Assembly (NCBI RefSeq): GCF_024748695.1 | Contig: NZ_CP087176.1 | Coordinates: 5,821,501 to 5,885,500 of the forward strand | Length of the DNA: 64,000 nucleotides | Source: Pseudomonas sp. B21-040 | Lineage (GTDB): Bacteria > Pseudomonadota > Gammaproteobacteria > Pseudomonadales > Pseudomonadaceae | Direction of reading: 5' to 3' | Part shown: positions 1 to 8,115 of the stretch, piece by piece | How positions within the stretch are numbered: position 1 is the stretch's first letter | How the letters are laid out: each line of letters starts with the position of its first letter | The notes under the pieces: model-generated | Seen by the model: only the letters and a program-made list of their open reading frames with translations | What the model was told of the DNA's origin: nothing | The model's database searches: none | Made by a program: the position numbers and the translations under genes

Positions 1-143
1 CAAACCACCATGACGATCGGATAGAAACCGGAGAGGTATTTGGACAGGGCGTCGTGACTGGAGAAGAGGAACGTGGCGACGACGATCAGCAAAATCCCTT
101 TGAAGGGCTGGTTTACGCCGGAGAGCGGAGTGCTGACGGTCAT
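1..143 (-). CDS. DMT (EamA) family transporter, N-terminal part
   Basis: Only the first 47 codons are in the window; the gene runs off the left edge. The start ATG is at 141-143. The visible residues begin MTVSTPLSG, followed by a hydrophobic stretch (GILLIVVATFLFSS) and then SHDALSKYLSGFYPIVMVV. That is the usual first membrane segment and following loop of EamA/RhaT-type drug/metabolite transporters, where an SxDAxxK pattern after helix 1 is common. It is an inner-membrane protein; the substrate cannot be told. The neighbouring IclR gene lies upstream on the same strand but is separated by a REP pair, so co-transcription is not obvious. Confidence 0.7.
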   Translation of the reverse strand, partial: MTVSTPLSGVNQPFKGILLIVVATFLFSSHDALSKYLSGFYPIVMVV

Positions 144-243
144 GGGGTTCCCTTGTGCCTGGCGAATTCCAATAATTTAGAACCTGGTTCCAGATTCCAA
201 TACAAGCATAGGCCGAAAGTGTTCGAACATCGCACGGTTTCAC

Positions 244-330
244 TGTGGGAGCGGGCTTGCTCGCGATAGCCATTCATCATTCAACATTGATGTCGACTGA
301 CACTCCGCCATCGCGAGCAAGCTCCCACAA
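244..330. repeat. REP pair (inverted, REPIN-like)
   Basis: Two REP palindromes in inverted orientation. The left arm reads TGTGGGAGCGGGCTTGC then TCGCGATAGC. The right arm is its near reverse complement, ending GCAAGCTCCCACA, with a spacer of about 35 bases. It lies between the DMT transporter start and the IclR stop. Confidence 0.85.
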
Positions 331-351
331 TGGATGGGTGGTGTGTTCGAA

Positions 352-1128
352 TCAGCTGAACAACTCTGAAGCAAGGCTCGCCGCCGACAACTCCTCGGTA
401 TACCTCAACAACAGCGGCGCCAACTCATGCAACCGAGCACCCGGCATACGTGCGCTCGGCCCGGCGATGCTCAGCACCCCCATCACCCGCCCCTCGCTCG
501 GATGGCGCACCACGGCAGCAATCGCCGAGGTGCCCACCGCCGAACTCTCTTCAACCCAGGCATAACCCTGCTCACGCGCCAGACGCAAGCGCTCCAGCAG
601 TTCAATGTTGGAACGCGGCGCATTCGGCCCCAGGTCTTTGGGCCGCTCCCCGCCCTGGCGTTCTACCAGCGACAACGCCTCGGCATCGCTCATGCACGCC
701 AGCCAGGCGTGGCCCGATGCGGTGTAGAACAACGGCGCATCGCGGCCCATGTCCGGGTCGTAACGCAGGCCGGACCGGGCACCTTGCGACTTGGCGATCC
801 AGATCTGCCGCTCGCCTTCAATGACGCCCAGGCGCACCAGTTCACCGGTCTCCTGCGCGAGGCGATCCAGCACTGGCTGCACGATATCGGCGCCGCTGCC
901 CGAGAGATAACGAAACCCCATCGCGATCAATTTAGTGGTCAGGTGATAGCGCAGGTTCTCTGGATTCTGTCGCACATAGCCCAACCGAATCAGCTCGGCG
1001 AGCAAGCGATGGGTCGCGCTTTTCGGGATGTCCAGTTGTTCCGCCAGGGTCTGCATCGGCAGTCCGCGCGGGTCACTGGTAAGGCTTTCCAGCACGCTGA
1101 AAACACGTTCGATCTGACTGCCGGCCAT
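352..1128 (-). CDS. IclR family transcriptional regulator
   Basis: A 258-residue DNA-binding regulator. Residues about 5-60 form the winged HTH of the IclR family (IERVFSVLESL, then the recognition helix around PKSATHRLLAEL), followed by the C-terminal IclR effector-binding domain (about 75-250). The length is typical of the family. I start it at the ATG at 1126-1128 (MAGSQIERV). An in-frame ATG at 1266 would add 46 residues with no family counterpart. Neither start has a clear Shine-Dalgarno. It is divergent from the zinc peptidase gene at 1380, so the 250-base gap probably holds both promoters. The ligand is unknown; IclR proteins usually control catabolic genes. Confidence 0.88.
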   Translation of the reverse strand: MAGSQIERVFSVLESLTSDPRGLPMQTLAEQLDIPKSATHRLLAELIRLGYVRQNPENLRYHLTTKLIAMGFRYLSGSGADIVQPVLDRLAQETGELVRLGVIEGERQIWIAKSQGARSGLRYDPDMGRDAPLFYTASGHAWLACMSDAEALSLVERQGGERPKDLGPNAPRSNIELLERLRLAREQGYAWVEESSAVGTSAIAAVVRHPSEGRVMGVLSIAGPSARMPGARLHELAPLLLRYTEELSAASLASELFS

Positions 1129-1379
1129 GGGAGGTTCCACACACAATTTGCCTGATTCTAGAAGATGAACCCGGTAATGCGAAATCTGGAACTCGTCGAT
1201 CGCCAGGTTCATTCGATAAAAACCCGGCACCTGACGGAATTCGATGGGGAGTCCACGTTCATACAAGTCTGGAATACTGCAGGCGAACGCCGGGAATAGC
1301 CGAAACCCGGACGATCGGACTGGCGCCGCTCCCTCACACCAGCAACACTCACCCCCACGGACAATCAGAGGATTCCCAC

Positions 1380-2276
1380 ATGCTATGGAAAAAAGGCCGA
1401 CGCAGCGACAACGTGGTCGATGCCCGTGGCGATGATGCCGGCGGTGGCGGTGGGGGCGGAGTGCGTTTCGGTGGCGGCAAGGGCTTGAGCCTGACCGCGA
1501 TCATTCTGATTGTCGGCATCGGCTGGATCACGGGCCAGGATCCGCTACAAATCCTCGGACAACTCACGGGTCAAATGAGCGAGCAATCGGCGCCAGCCAC
1601 TAACCAGACCCGCAAGGCGCCACCGGCAAACGATGAGGGCGCCGAATTCGTCCGCTCGATCCTCGGTGACACCGAAGACACGTGGGGTCAGATTTTCCAG
1701 CAGGCAGGTCGGCAATATAAGGACCCGACGCTGGTGCTGTTCAGCAATCGCGTCAACTCCGCCTGCGGTCTGGCGACGTCGGCAACCGGCCCGTTCTATT
1801 GCCCGGCGGACCAGAAGGTCTACCTGGACATGGCGTTCTTCCAGGAAATGTCGCAACGCTTTTCCGCCGCCGGTGACTTCGCGCAGGCCTACGTGATTGC
1901 TCACGAAGTCGGACATCACGTTCAGACCTTGCTCGGCGTTTCAGCGAAAATTCAGGCAGCCCGTGCCCAAGGCCGGCAAATGGAAGGCGATGGCGGCTTG
2001 CTCGTGCGCCAGGAACTGCAAGCGGATTGCCTGGCCGGGGTGTGGGCCAACAACGCGCAGAAACGTCTGAACTGGCTGGAACCGGGCGACATCGAAGAAG
2101 CCTTGAACGCCGCCAACGCCATCGGCGACGACCGCTTGCAGCAGCAAGGTCAGGGTCGCGTGGTGCCGGACTCGTTTACCCATGGCACATCAGCGCAAAG
2201 GGTGCGCTGGTTCAAAACCGGATTTGCGCAAGGCCAGGTGGGCCAGTGCGATACCTTTGCGGCGAAAAATTTGTAA
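1380..2276 (+). CDS. ypfJ: Neutral zinc metallopeptidase, YpfJ family
   Basis: A 298-residue membrane-anchored putative zinc peptidase (Zn_peptidase, PF04228 type). The N-terminus is basic and then glycine-rich (a run of seven Gly at about 21-27). A single membrane segment follows at about 36-52 (LSLTAIILIVGIGWI), with the catalytic domain predicted outside the cytoplasm. The zincin motif HEVGHHVQ is at residues 175-182, and a downstream QELQADCLAG carries the likely third ligand and is typical of the family. AGAGGA precedes the ATG. The stop TAA directly abuts the ATG of the next gene, so the two are probably translationally coupled. The physiological substrate is not known. Confidence 0.9.
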   Translation: MLWKKGRRSDNVVDARGDDAGGGGGGGVRFGGGKGLSLTAIILIVGIGWITGQDPLQILGQLTGQMSEQSAPATNQTRKAPPANDEGAEFVRSILGDTEDTWGQIFQQAGRQYKDPTLVLFSNRVNSACGLATSATGPFYCPADQKVYLDMAFFQEMSQRFSAAGDFAQAYVIAHEVGHHVQTLLGVSAKIQAARAQGRQMEGDGGLLVRQELQADCLAGVWANNAQKRLNWLEPGDIEEALNAANAIGDDRLQQQGQGRVVPDSFTHGTSAQRVRWFKTGFAQGQVGQCDTFAAKNL

Positions 2277-3236
2277 ATGAATAAGTGGCTGTTAGCTCTA
2301 CTGTTTACCTGTGCAACAACCCAGGCCGCCGAGCATGCGGTCAAGGCAGTAAGCCCCGGTCGGCTGTTGCTCAAAGAAGGCGAGATGGCGGTGGGCATCG
2401 GCCCGGCTCCGGCGAAAATCGAACGTGTGCTGATCATCCTCCATGGTCGCTTGCGCAACGCAGAAACCTATCGGCAAAGCGCCGAGCAAGCGGCAGAGTG
2501 GGCGGGCCAAAGTGCATCCACGCTGGTGATCGCCCCGCAATTTCTCAATGAAACCGACGTAGCACTGCATCCCGTGGCAGACACTGTGTTGCGCTGGCAG
2601 GGCAATGACTGGATGGCGGGCGGGATGTCCACCGCGCCCTTTGCGGTGAGTTCCTATGCGGCGCTGGATCAAATCATCGCGAGGGTCAGTGATCGCCAGC
2701 AGTTTCCGGACTTGAAAGAGATCGTCATCGCCGGACATTCCGGTGGCGCCCAGGTCGTCCAGCGTTATGCATTGCTCGCTCACGAGCAACCGGAGCTGTC
2801 GGCCGCAGGCATTAAGGTTCGCTATGTTGTCGCCAACCCTTCCTCGTACGCGTATTTCGATGAGCGTCGGCCCGTGGTGTTCAACCACGCGAACTGTCCG
2901 GGGTTCAATCGCTGGAAGTATGGTCTGATAGATTTACCCCTCTATGGCAGTGGGCAAACGTCACCGCAGATTGAAGGCAATTACGTCAAACGTGACGTGA
3001 CTTATCTGCTCGGGCAGCAAGACATCGACCCGCAACAGCCTGCACTGGACAAGGGGTGTGAAGCAGAGGCCCAAGGCGCGAATCGCCTGGCTCGTGGGCA
3101 CTTTTACTTTGATTATCTGCTGCGTCGCAATCCGCGAGGAGTGAACCAGCGACTGGTTGAAGTGCCAGGCGTCGGGCATAACGGGGATGAAATGTTGACT
3201 TCGCCGGAGGGGATCAAGGCGTTGTTTGGGCAGTGA
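2277..3236 (+). CDS. Secreted alpha/beta hydrolase
   Basis: A 319-residue protein with a cleavable signal peptide (MNKWLLALLFTCATTQAAEHA, likely cut after the AxA-like site near residue 18). The serine nucleophile elbow GHSGG is at 153-157 (Ser155) inside IVIAGHSGGAQ, and a late His in PGVGHNGDEM (near 304) fits the catalytic triad. It resembles periplasmic alpha/beta-hydrolase proteins annotated in many Pseudomonas; substrate unknown. The ATG follows the ypfJ stop with no gap, so the two form an operon. Several cysteines (around NCPGFNRW and KGCEAEA) would suit disulfides in the periplasm. Confidence 0.82.
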   Translation: MNKWLLALLFTCATTQAAEHAVKAVSPGRLLLKEGEMAVGIGPAPAKIERVLIILHGRLRNAETYRQSAEQAAEWAGQSASTLVIAPQFLNETDVALHPVADTVLRWQGNDWMAGGMSTAPFAVSSYAALDQIIARVSDRQQFPDLKEIVIAGHSGGAQVVQRYALLAHEQPELSAAGIKVRYVVANPSSYAYFDERRPVVFNHANCPGFNRWKYGLIDLPLYGSGQTSPQIEGNYVKRDVTYLLGQQDIDPQQPALDKGCEAEAQGANRLARGHFYFDYLLRRNPRGVNQRLVEVPGVGHNGDEMLTSPEGIKALFGQ

Positions 3237-3260
3237 GTGTAGGGGGGCCTGAGCTGACGC

Positions 3261-3286
3261 CATCGCGGTCAAGCCCGGCTCCCACC
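3261..3286. repeat. Degenerate solitary REP
   Basis: A decayed copy of the REP arm (CATCGCGGTCAAGCCCGGCT then CCCACC) lies between two convergent genes. It has no recognisable partner arm. Confidence 0.5.
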
Positions 3287-3323
3287 GTAGATTTTTAGCA
3301 GGCGCCTGCTCGCGAAGAGGCCC

Positions 3324-3917
3324 TCAAGCCAACAGCATCTGCCGCAACACCACACAATCCGCCGCATGCCAGTCCGTCAGTTCCGGCCACGGGTTATCCG
3401 GCAGATTCACCAACACCGTCCGTGCCCCTGCCGCTCGCCCGCAATCGAGATCAAAGCGGTAATCACCGACCATCACCATTTCGCTAGCGGGCACCTTCCA
3501 GGCCTCGGCCAGTTTCAGCAAACCACCGGGATGCGGCTTGGGCGGCGCTTCATCACGCCCCAGCACATCCTCCACCGCGAAGCAGTCGGCCAGGCCAATC
3601 GCCTCCAGCGTCACATGCGCCAACTCCCGGGCATTGCGCGTGAGAATCCCCAGGCGATAGCCGCGCCCGGCCAATTCTCGCACCAGCTCCACGGCACCCG
3701 GCGCCGGCTTCGAACCCAGCGCCAGATCACGTTCATGCTCCAGCAGCCACGCATGTTTAGCCGCCGCTTCATCGGCCGGCAGTGCGGCGAGGTGGGTCAG
3801 GATGTCGTCTTCAGCCGGGATCGCCAACGCCACGCGAATCGCCGCGAAGTCATGCACGGCCACCGTCAGGGTGCCGTCCATGTCGAACACCCAGTGACGC
3901 ACCTCGGCCAGGCTCAT
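3324..3917 (-). CDS. HAD-IA family hydrolase (phosphatase)
   Basis: A 197-residue haloacid-dehalogenase-type phosphatase. Motif I is near the start (WVFDMDGTLT, nucleophile Asp). Motif II follows at GILTRNAR, motif III is the Lys in KPHPGGLL, and motif IV is VGDYRFDLDCG. The cap between motifs I and II is short and alpha-helical, as in subfamily IA (phosphoglycolate-phosphatase-like). I use the ATG at 3915-3917: it overlaps the tesB stop as ATGA and has AAGGA seven bases upstream. A TTG two codons earlier is possible but less likely. It is co-transcribed with and translationally coupled to tesB. Substrate unknown. Confidence 0.88.
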   Translation of the reverse strand: MSLAEVRHWVFDMDGTLTVAVHDFAAIRVALAIPAEDDILTHLAALPADEAAAKHAWLLEHERDLALGSKPAPGAVELVRELAGRGYRLGILTRNARELAHVTLEAIGLADCFAVEDVLGRDEAPPKPHPGGLLKLAEAWKVPASEMVMVGDYRFDLDCGRAAGARTVLVNLPDNPWPELTDWHAADCVVLRQMLLA

Positions 3918-4783
3918 GCCCAATCCTTGCGATGACGAATCAGGCCTTCCTGCGTGACCGAGGCCACCAGTTGTCCTGCACGGTTGAACACGCTGCCACG
4001 GTTGAAGCCACGGGAATTACCGGCCCAAGGGCTGTCCATCGCGTAGAGCAACCAGTCATCTGCGCGCAGGTCCTGATGGAACCACAGCGCGTGATCGAGG
4101 CTGGCGACCTGCATGTCTTTGTGCCAGACCGATTTGCCATGAGGTTGCATCGAGGTGACCAACAGACCGAAGTCCGAGGCATAGGCCAGCAGGTATTTGT
4201 GCAGCGCCGGCGAGTCAGCCAGCGCACCGTCGGCGCGAAACCAGACGTACTTGATCGGATCGGATGGCAGTGGGTTGTAGGGATCTTTTTCGGTCACCGG
4301 ACGGAATTCGATCGGTTTCGGGCACAGCAGCTTTTCGCGCATGTGCTCGGGGATCAGGTGCGCGTGCCTCTTGGTGATTTCCAGCTCCGTCGGCAGATTT
4401 TCCGGGCCGACCACTTGTGGCATTTCGGTCTGGTGCTGGAAGCCTTCTTCGTCGTACTGGAACGAGGCGCTGCAGGTGAAAATCGGATTGCCCTTCTGGA
4501 TCGCCGTCACCCGGCGCGTGCTGAAACTGCCGCCATCGCGCACCCGGTCCACTTGATAAACCACGGGCAACGCGGAATCGCCCGGTCGCAGGAAATACCC
4601 GTGCATGGAATGCACATGCCGGGCTGCTTCAACCGTCTGACTGGCTGCCGACAGCGACTGACCGATCACCTGACCGCCGAACAACTGGCGAAAACCCAGG
4701 TCCTGGCTGCGGCCGCGGAACAGGTTTTCTTCGATCGGTTCCAGGGTCAGCAGGTCGACCAGATCATCCAACACTTGGCTCAT
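3914..4783 (-). CDS. tesB: Acyl-CoA thioesterase II
   Basis: A 289-residue double-hotdog thioesterase that hydrolyses acyl-CoA to free fatty acid and CoA in the cytoplasm. The sequence matches TesB along its length: the N-terminal LEPIEENLFRGRSQD, then RQLFGGQVIGQSL, a central HGYFLRPGD, and the C-terminal second hotdog with LDHALWFHQ and the closing SVTQEGLIR. TesB enzymes are about 285-290 residues. A strong GAGGAG lies seven bases before the ATG. It is the upstream gene of a two-gene operon with the HAD phosphatase (4-base overlap). Confidence 0.95.
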   Translation of the reverse strand: MSQVLDDLVDLLTLEPIEENLFRGRSQDLGFRQLFGGQVIGQSLSAASQTVEAARHVHSMHGYFLRPGDSALPVVYQVDRVRDGGSFSTRRVTAIQKGNPIFTCSASFQYDEEGFQHQTEMPQVVGPENLPTELEITKRHAHLIPEHMREKLLCPKPIEFRPVTEKDPYNPLPSDPIKYVWFRADGALADSPALHKYLLAYASDFGLLVTSMQPHGKSVWHKDMQVASLDHALWFHQDLRADDWLLYAMDSPWAGNSRGFNRGSVFNRAGQLVASVTQEGLIRHRKDWA

Positions 4784-4887
4784 TCAGACTCTCCTCACAC
4801 AAAACATTGCCGCGCAGTCTTGGCTGGCACGGTCGATACACTTTCGGGACAGGCCCCATGGGCGCCATTGTAAACGTGCGCGCCGGC

Positions 4888-5457
4888 TTATCCATGCAAG
4901 GTTTGCAGCCATTGTTCACGGGTGATGCGGTAAAGCACATGGTGACGCAAGGGATGATCGGCCGCGAGCCTGGGATGCTCAAAGTCATCGGCTGAATCAT
5001 GGTGCATGCCGATGGCCTGCATGACTTTCTCGGAGGGCGTGTTGTTTTTGGCGGTGAAGGACACGACCTCGGTCAGCGCCAACCGGTCAAACCCGCAACG
5101 CAGAGCGGTCCATGCCGCTTCACTGGCATACCCCAGGCCCCAATGTTCACGGGCCAGGCGCCAGCCGATTTCGGTCGCGGGGGTAAATGGTGCGTCGAAG
5201 CCCACCACACCCAGCCCGGTAAATCCGATGAATTGGCCAGTGTCTTTGCGTTGCAGTGCCCACAGGCCGAAACCATGCTCGGCAAAATGCCCGCGAATAC
5301 GCCCGATCAGCGAGGCACTTTCCAGACGGCTCAACGGTGCCGGAAAATATCGCATCACCTGCGGGTCGGCGCACATCGCCGCAAATTCCGGCAAATCCTC
5401 ATCGCGCCACTGCCGCAACAGCAGTCGCGCACTTTCGAGTTGCAGTATTGGCTCCAT
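4888..5457 (-). CDS. GNAT family N-acetyltransferase (RimJ/RimL-like)
   Basis: A 189-residue acetyltransferase of the Acetyltransf_3 type, which uses acetyl-CoA to acetylate an amine. The N-terminal strand is ESARLLLRQWRDEDLPEF, followed by the central EIGWRLAREHWGLGYASEA, where the GLGYA segment is the acetyl-CoA pyrophosphate loop. Near the end FTAKNNTPSEKVMQAIGM matches the N-x-x-S-x-x-V-x-x-x-x-G pattern of the family. Start at the ATG at 5455-5457, preceded by AGGGGGG; an upstream in-frame ATG (5514) would add 19 unlikely residues. It is divergent, with a 74-base gap, from a histone-deacetylase-family gene. Substrate unknown. Confidence 0.88.
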   Translation of the reverse strand: MEPILQLESARLLLRQWRDEDLPEFAAMCADPQVMRYFPAPLSRLESASLIGRIRGHFAEHGFGLWALQRKDTGQFIGFTGLGVVGFDAPFTPATEIGWRLAREHWGLGYASEAAWTALRCGFDRLALTEVVSFTAKNNTPSEKVMQAIGMHHDSADDFEHPRLAADHPLRHHVLYRITREQWLQTLHG

Positions 5458-5531
5458 GGTGCCCCCCTGTTTCCATGCCGCAAGTCTACATCGCTGGTAG
5501 GATCCTTCTCTCATTCCTGTATGAAATCATC

Positions 5532-6452
5532 ATGCCGCTGCCGCTGATTTATCACGAAGACTACAGCCCCGAGTTCCCGGCGGATCACCGCTTCCCCATG
5601 GACAAGTTTCGCCTGCTGCGCGATCACCTGGTGGACAGCGGCCTGACCAAGGACGCCGATCTGTTGCGCCCGCAGCTCTGCCCCTCGGACATACTCGCCC
5701 TCGCCCATGACACTGCCTATATCGAACGCTACATGAGTGGCGAGTTGTCCCGTGAAGACCAACGTCGCCTCGGCCTGCCCTGGAGCGAAGCCCTGGCGCG
5801 ACGCACGGTGCGCGCGGTAGGCGGTTCATTGCTGGCGGCGGAACAGGCGCTGGAGCACGGTCTGGCCTGTCACCTGGCGGGCGGCACGCATCACGCCCAT
5901 TACGACTACCCGGCCGGGTTCTGCATTTTCAACGACCTGGCGGTGATCAGCCGTTACCTGCTGGAAAGTGGCCGAGTGAATCGGGTGCTGATCTTTGACT
6001 GCGACGTGCATCAGGGCGACGGAACTGCACGTATCCTGCACAACACCCCGGACGCAGTGACGGTTTCCCTGCATTGCGAAAAGAATTTTCCTGCACGCAA
6101 AGCCGAAAGTGACTGGGACATCCCGCTGCCCAAAGGCATGGGCGATGCCGACTACCTGAACGTGGTCGACGATGCGCTCAACTATTTGCTGCCGCTCTAT
6201 CAACCGGACCTGGTGCTGTATGACGCAGGGGTCGATGTGCATAAGGACGACGCACTGGGTTACTTGAAGCTGACGGACGAAGGCGTGGCGGCGCGAGATG
6301 AAAGCGTGATGCGCCATTGCCTGGGCCGGGATATTCCGGTGGTCGGAGTGATTGGCGGCGGTTACAGCAAGGACCGCAAAGCCCTGGCACGCCGGCACGG
6401 CATCCTGCATCACAGCGCTCAACGGGTCTGGCAGTCATCAGGTTGTCACTGA
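5532..6452 (+). CDS. Histone deacetylase family protein
   Basis: A 306-residue arginase/deacetylase-fold zinc amidohydrolase. Key motifs are GGTHHAH (117-123, the tandem His of the active site), FDCDVHQGDG (155-164, zinc ligands Asp and His) and DAGVDVHKDDALG further on (third ligand Asp). Bacterial members act on acetylated small molecules (polyamines, acetoin-related) or proteins; which one applies here is not visible. I start at the ATG at 5532; longer readings extend back across the divergent GNAT promoter. The upstream sequence has no strong Shine-Dalgarno. The divergent pairing with an acetyltransferase gene is notable. Confidence 0.88.
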   Translation: MPLPLIYHEDYSPEFPADHRFPMDKFRLLRDHLVDSGLTKDADLLRPQLCPSDILALAHDTAYIERYMSGELSREDQRRLGLPWSEALARRTVRAVGGSLLAAEQALEHGLACHLAGGTHHAHYDYPAGFCIFNDLAVISRYLLESGRVNRVLIFDCDVHQGDGTARILHNTPDAVTVSLHCEKNFPARKAESDWDIPLPKGMGDADYLNVVDDALNYLLPLYQPDLVLYDAGVDVHKDDALGYLKLTDEGVAARDESVMRHCLGRDIPVVGVIGGGYSKDRKALARRHGILHHSAQRVWQSSGCH

Positions 6453-6590
6453 GTCGTGAGCCTTTACCCACAATGCCTGTGGAACTGCCTGTGGATAACC
6501 TGAGTGAAAGGGCCTGCAGCCCATACCAGGCATGGGCTACAACTTGATGATTGTTTTTTGAACAGCTCTTCTGAAACCATCGAAGATCAA

Positions 6591-6697
6591 CTGTGGGAGC
6601 GGGCTTGCCCGCGATGAGGCCGGCAAATTCAAAGTCTTTGTTGACTGACACTCCGCTATCGCGGGCAAGTCGGATCGCCGCACCGCCACTCCCACAG
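6591..6697. repeat. REP pair with expanded right arm
   Basis: The left REP starts CTGTGGGAGCGGGCTTGCC. The right arm runs from CTATCGCGGGCAAG to ACTCCCACAG, but with about 16 extra bases (CGGATCGCCGCACCGC) inside it, so the palindrome is asymmetric. Apart from this element, the 298-base gap 6453-6750 holds nothing I can identify. Confidence 0.8.
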
Positions 6698-6750
6698 TAA
6701 TTGGGTACTGCTAGAATGCGCGGCTATTCCGCCACACTGCAGCGCTCATC

Positions 6751-7995
6751 ATGACCCAGCCGTCGAATCCACCCTCCCCTCAAGTCGCCATCATCGGCGG
6801 TGGCCCTGCCGGCCTGATGGCGGCGGAAGTCCTGAGCCAGGCCGGGATCAAGGTCGACCTCTACGACGGCATGCCTTCAGTGGGACGAAAATTCCTGCTG
6901 GCCGGTGTCGGCGGCATGAACATCACCCACTCCGAAGCCTATCCGGCGTTTCTTTCGCGCTACGCCGAGCGCGCCCCGCAGATTGCACCGCTGCTGCGCT
7001 CCTTTGGCGCCGACGCGCTGTGCCAATGGATTCATGACCTGGGTATCGAAACCTTTGTCGGCAGTTCCGGCCGGGTGTTTCCGACCGACATGAAAGCCGC
7101 GCCGCTGTTGCGGGCCTGGCTCAAACGCCTGCGAGACGCCGGCGTAGTTATCCACACCCGCCACCGCTGGCTCGGCTGGAATACCGATGGCAGCCTGAGA
7201 GTCTCAAGTCCCGAGGGTGAAAAAAACCTGGCGCCGGACGCCACGCTGCTGGCCCTCGGTGGCGGCAGTTGGTCGCGCCTGGGTTCGGACGGTGCCTGGA
7301 TGCTGCCACTGGATCAGCGCGGCGTAGGATTGGCGCCATTGCAACCGAGTAATTGCGGCTTCGAGGTGCAGGCCTGGAGCGAACTGATGGTCAGTAAATT
7401 CGCCGGCGCCCCGCTGAAAAACATCGCCATCGGCCTCAATGACGACGTTCCACGGCTCGGCGAATGCGTGATCACCGCCACCGGGATTGAAGGCAGTTTG
7501 ATCTACGCCCTCTCGGCACCGATTCGCGATGCCATCAACCAGCACGGCTGCGCAACTATTCATCTCGACCTGCTGCCCGGCAGGCCTGTGGATAAAGTGC
7601 AGGCGGCACTGAGCAAACCTCGCGGTTCACGCTCGATGGCCAAACACCTGCACAGTCAGCTGGGCATTGATGGGGTCAAAGCAGCGTTACTGCGTGAACA
7701 GACCCCGGCCGACTGCTTCAGCGACACGGCGCTGCTGGCCAAAGCGATCAAGGCGTTGCCACTGACGCTGGTAAAAACCCGTCCACTGGACGAAGCCATC
7801 AGCAGTGCTGGCGGTGTGTTGTTCGAGTCAATGGATGAGCGATTGATGCTCAAGCAAATGCCTGGCGTGTTCTGCGCGGGGGAGATGCTGGACTGGGAAG
7901 CGCCGACGGGCGGCTACCTGCTGACCGCGTGTTTCGCCAGCGGGCGTGCGGCGGGGATGGGGATGGTGGAGTGGTTGAAACACCGCCACGGATAA
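6751..7995 (+). CDS. NAD(P)/FAD-dependent oxidoreductase, HI0933/BaiN-like (TIGR03862 type)
   Basis: A 414-residue flavoprotein. The Rossmann dinucleotide motif IIGGGPAGLMAAEVL lies at about residues 14-28, followed by VGRKFLLAGVGGMNITHSE, the hallmark of the HI0933/YhiN/BaiN family. A second conserved block TLLALGGGSWSRLGSDG is central. The C-terminal FCAGEMLDWEAPTGGYLL contains the FAD-contacting GGY. It is cytoplasmic, and no reaction is firmly assigned for this subfamily. It stands alone: a REP pair lies upstream and a GTTCCCACGC-type palindrome begins at its stop codon. Confidence 0.9.
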   Translation: MTQPSNPPSPQVAIIGGGPAGLMAAEVLSQAGIKVDLYDGMPSVGRKFLLAGVGGMNITHSEAYPAFLSRYAERAPQIAPLLRSFGADALCQWIHDLGIETFVGSSGRVFPTDMKAAPLLRAWLKRLRDAGVVIHTRHRWLGWNTDGSLRVSSPEGEKNLAPDATLLALGGGSWSRLGSDGAWMLPLDQRGVGLAPLQPSNCGFEVQAWSELMVSKFAGAPLKNIAIGLNDDVPRLGECVITATGIEGSLIYALSAPIRDAINQHGCATIHLDLLPGRPVDKVQAALSKPRGSRSMAKHLHSQLGIDGVKAALLREQTPADCFSDTALLAKAIKALPLTLVKTRPLDEAISSAGGVLFESMDERLMLKQMPGVFCAGEMLDWEAPTGGYLLTACFASGRAAGMGMVEWLKHRHG

Positions 7996-8100
7996 TCGTT
8001 CCCACGCGGGGCGTGGTAACGCAGCCCGGGACGCTCTGCGTCCCAACAGCGGACGCAGAGCGTCCATTGAGGCATTCCCACGCGGAGCGTGGGAACGATC
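7996..8100. repeat. Palindromic element, GTTCCCACGC type, copy 1
   Basis: The outer inverted repeat is ATCGTTCCCACGC / GCGTGGGAACGAT, with a nested inner palindrome (ACGCTCTGCGTCC / GGACGCAGAGCGTCC). It begins immediately at the stop codon of the flavoprotein gene and ends close to the rhlE stop, so it sits between convergent genes and could stop transcription from both sides. A second copy is at 23800-23906. Confidence 0.8.
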
Positions 8101-8115
8101 ACCTCGCCACAGCTG

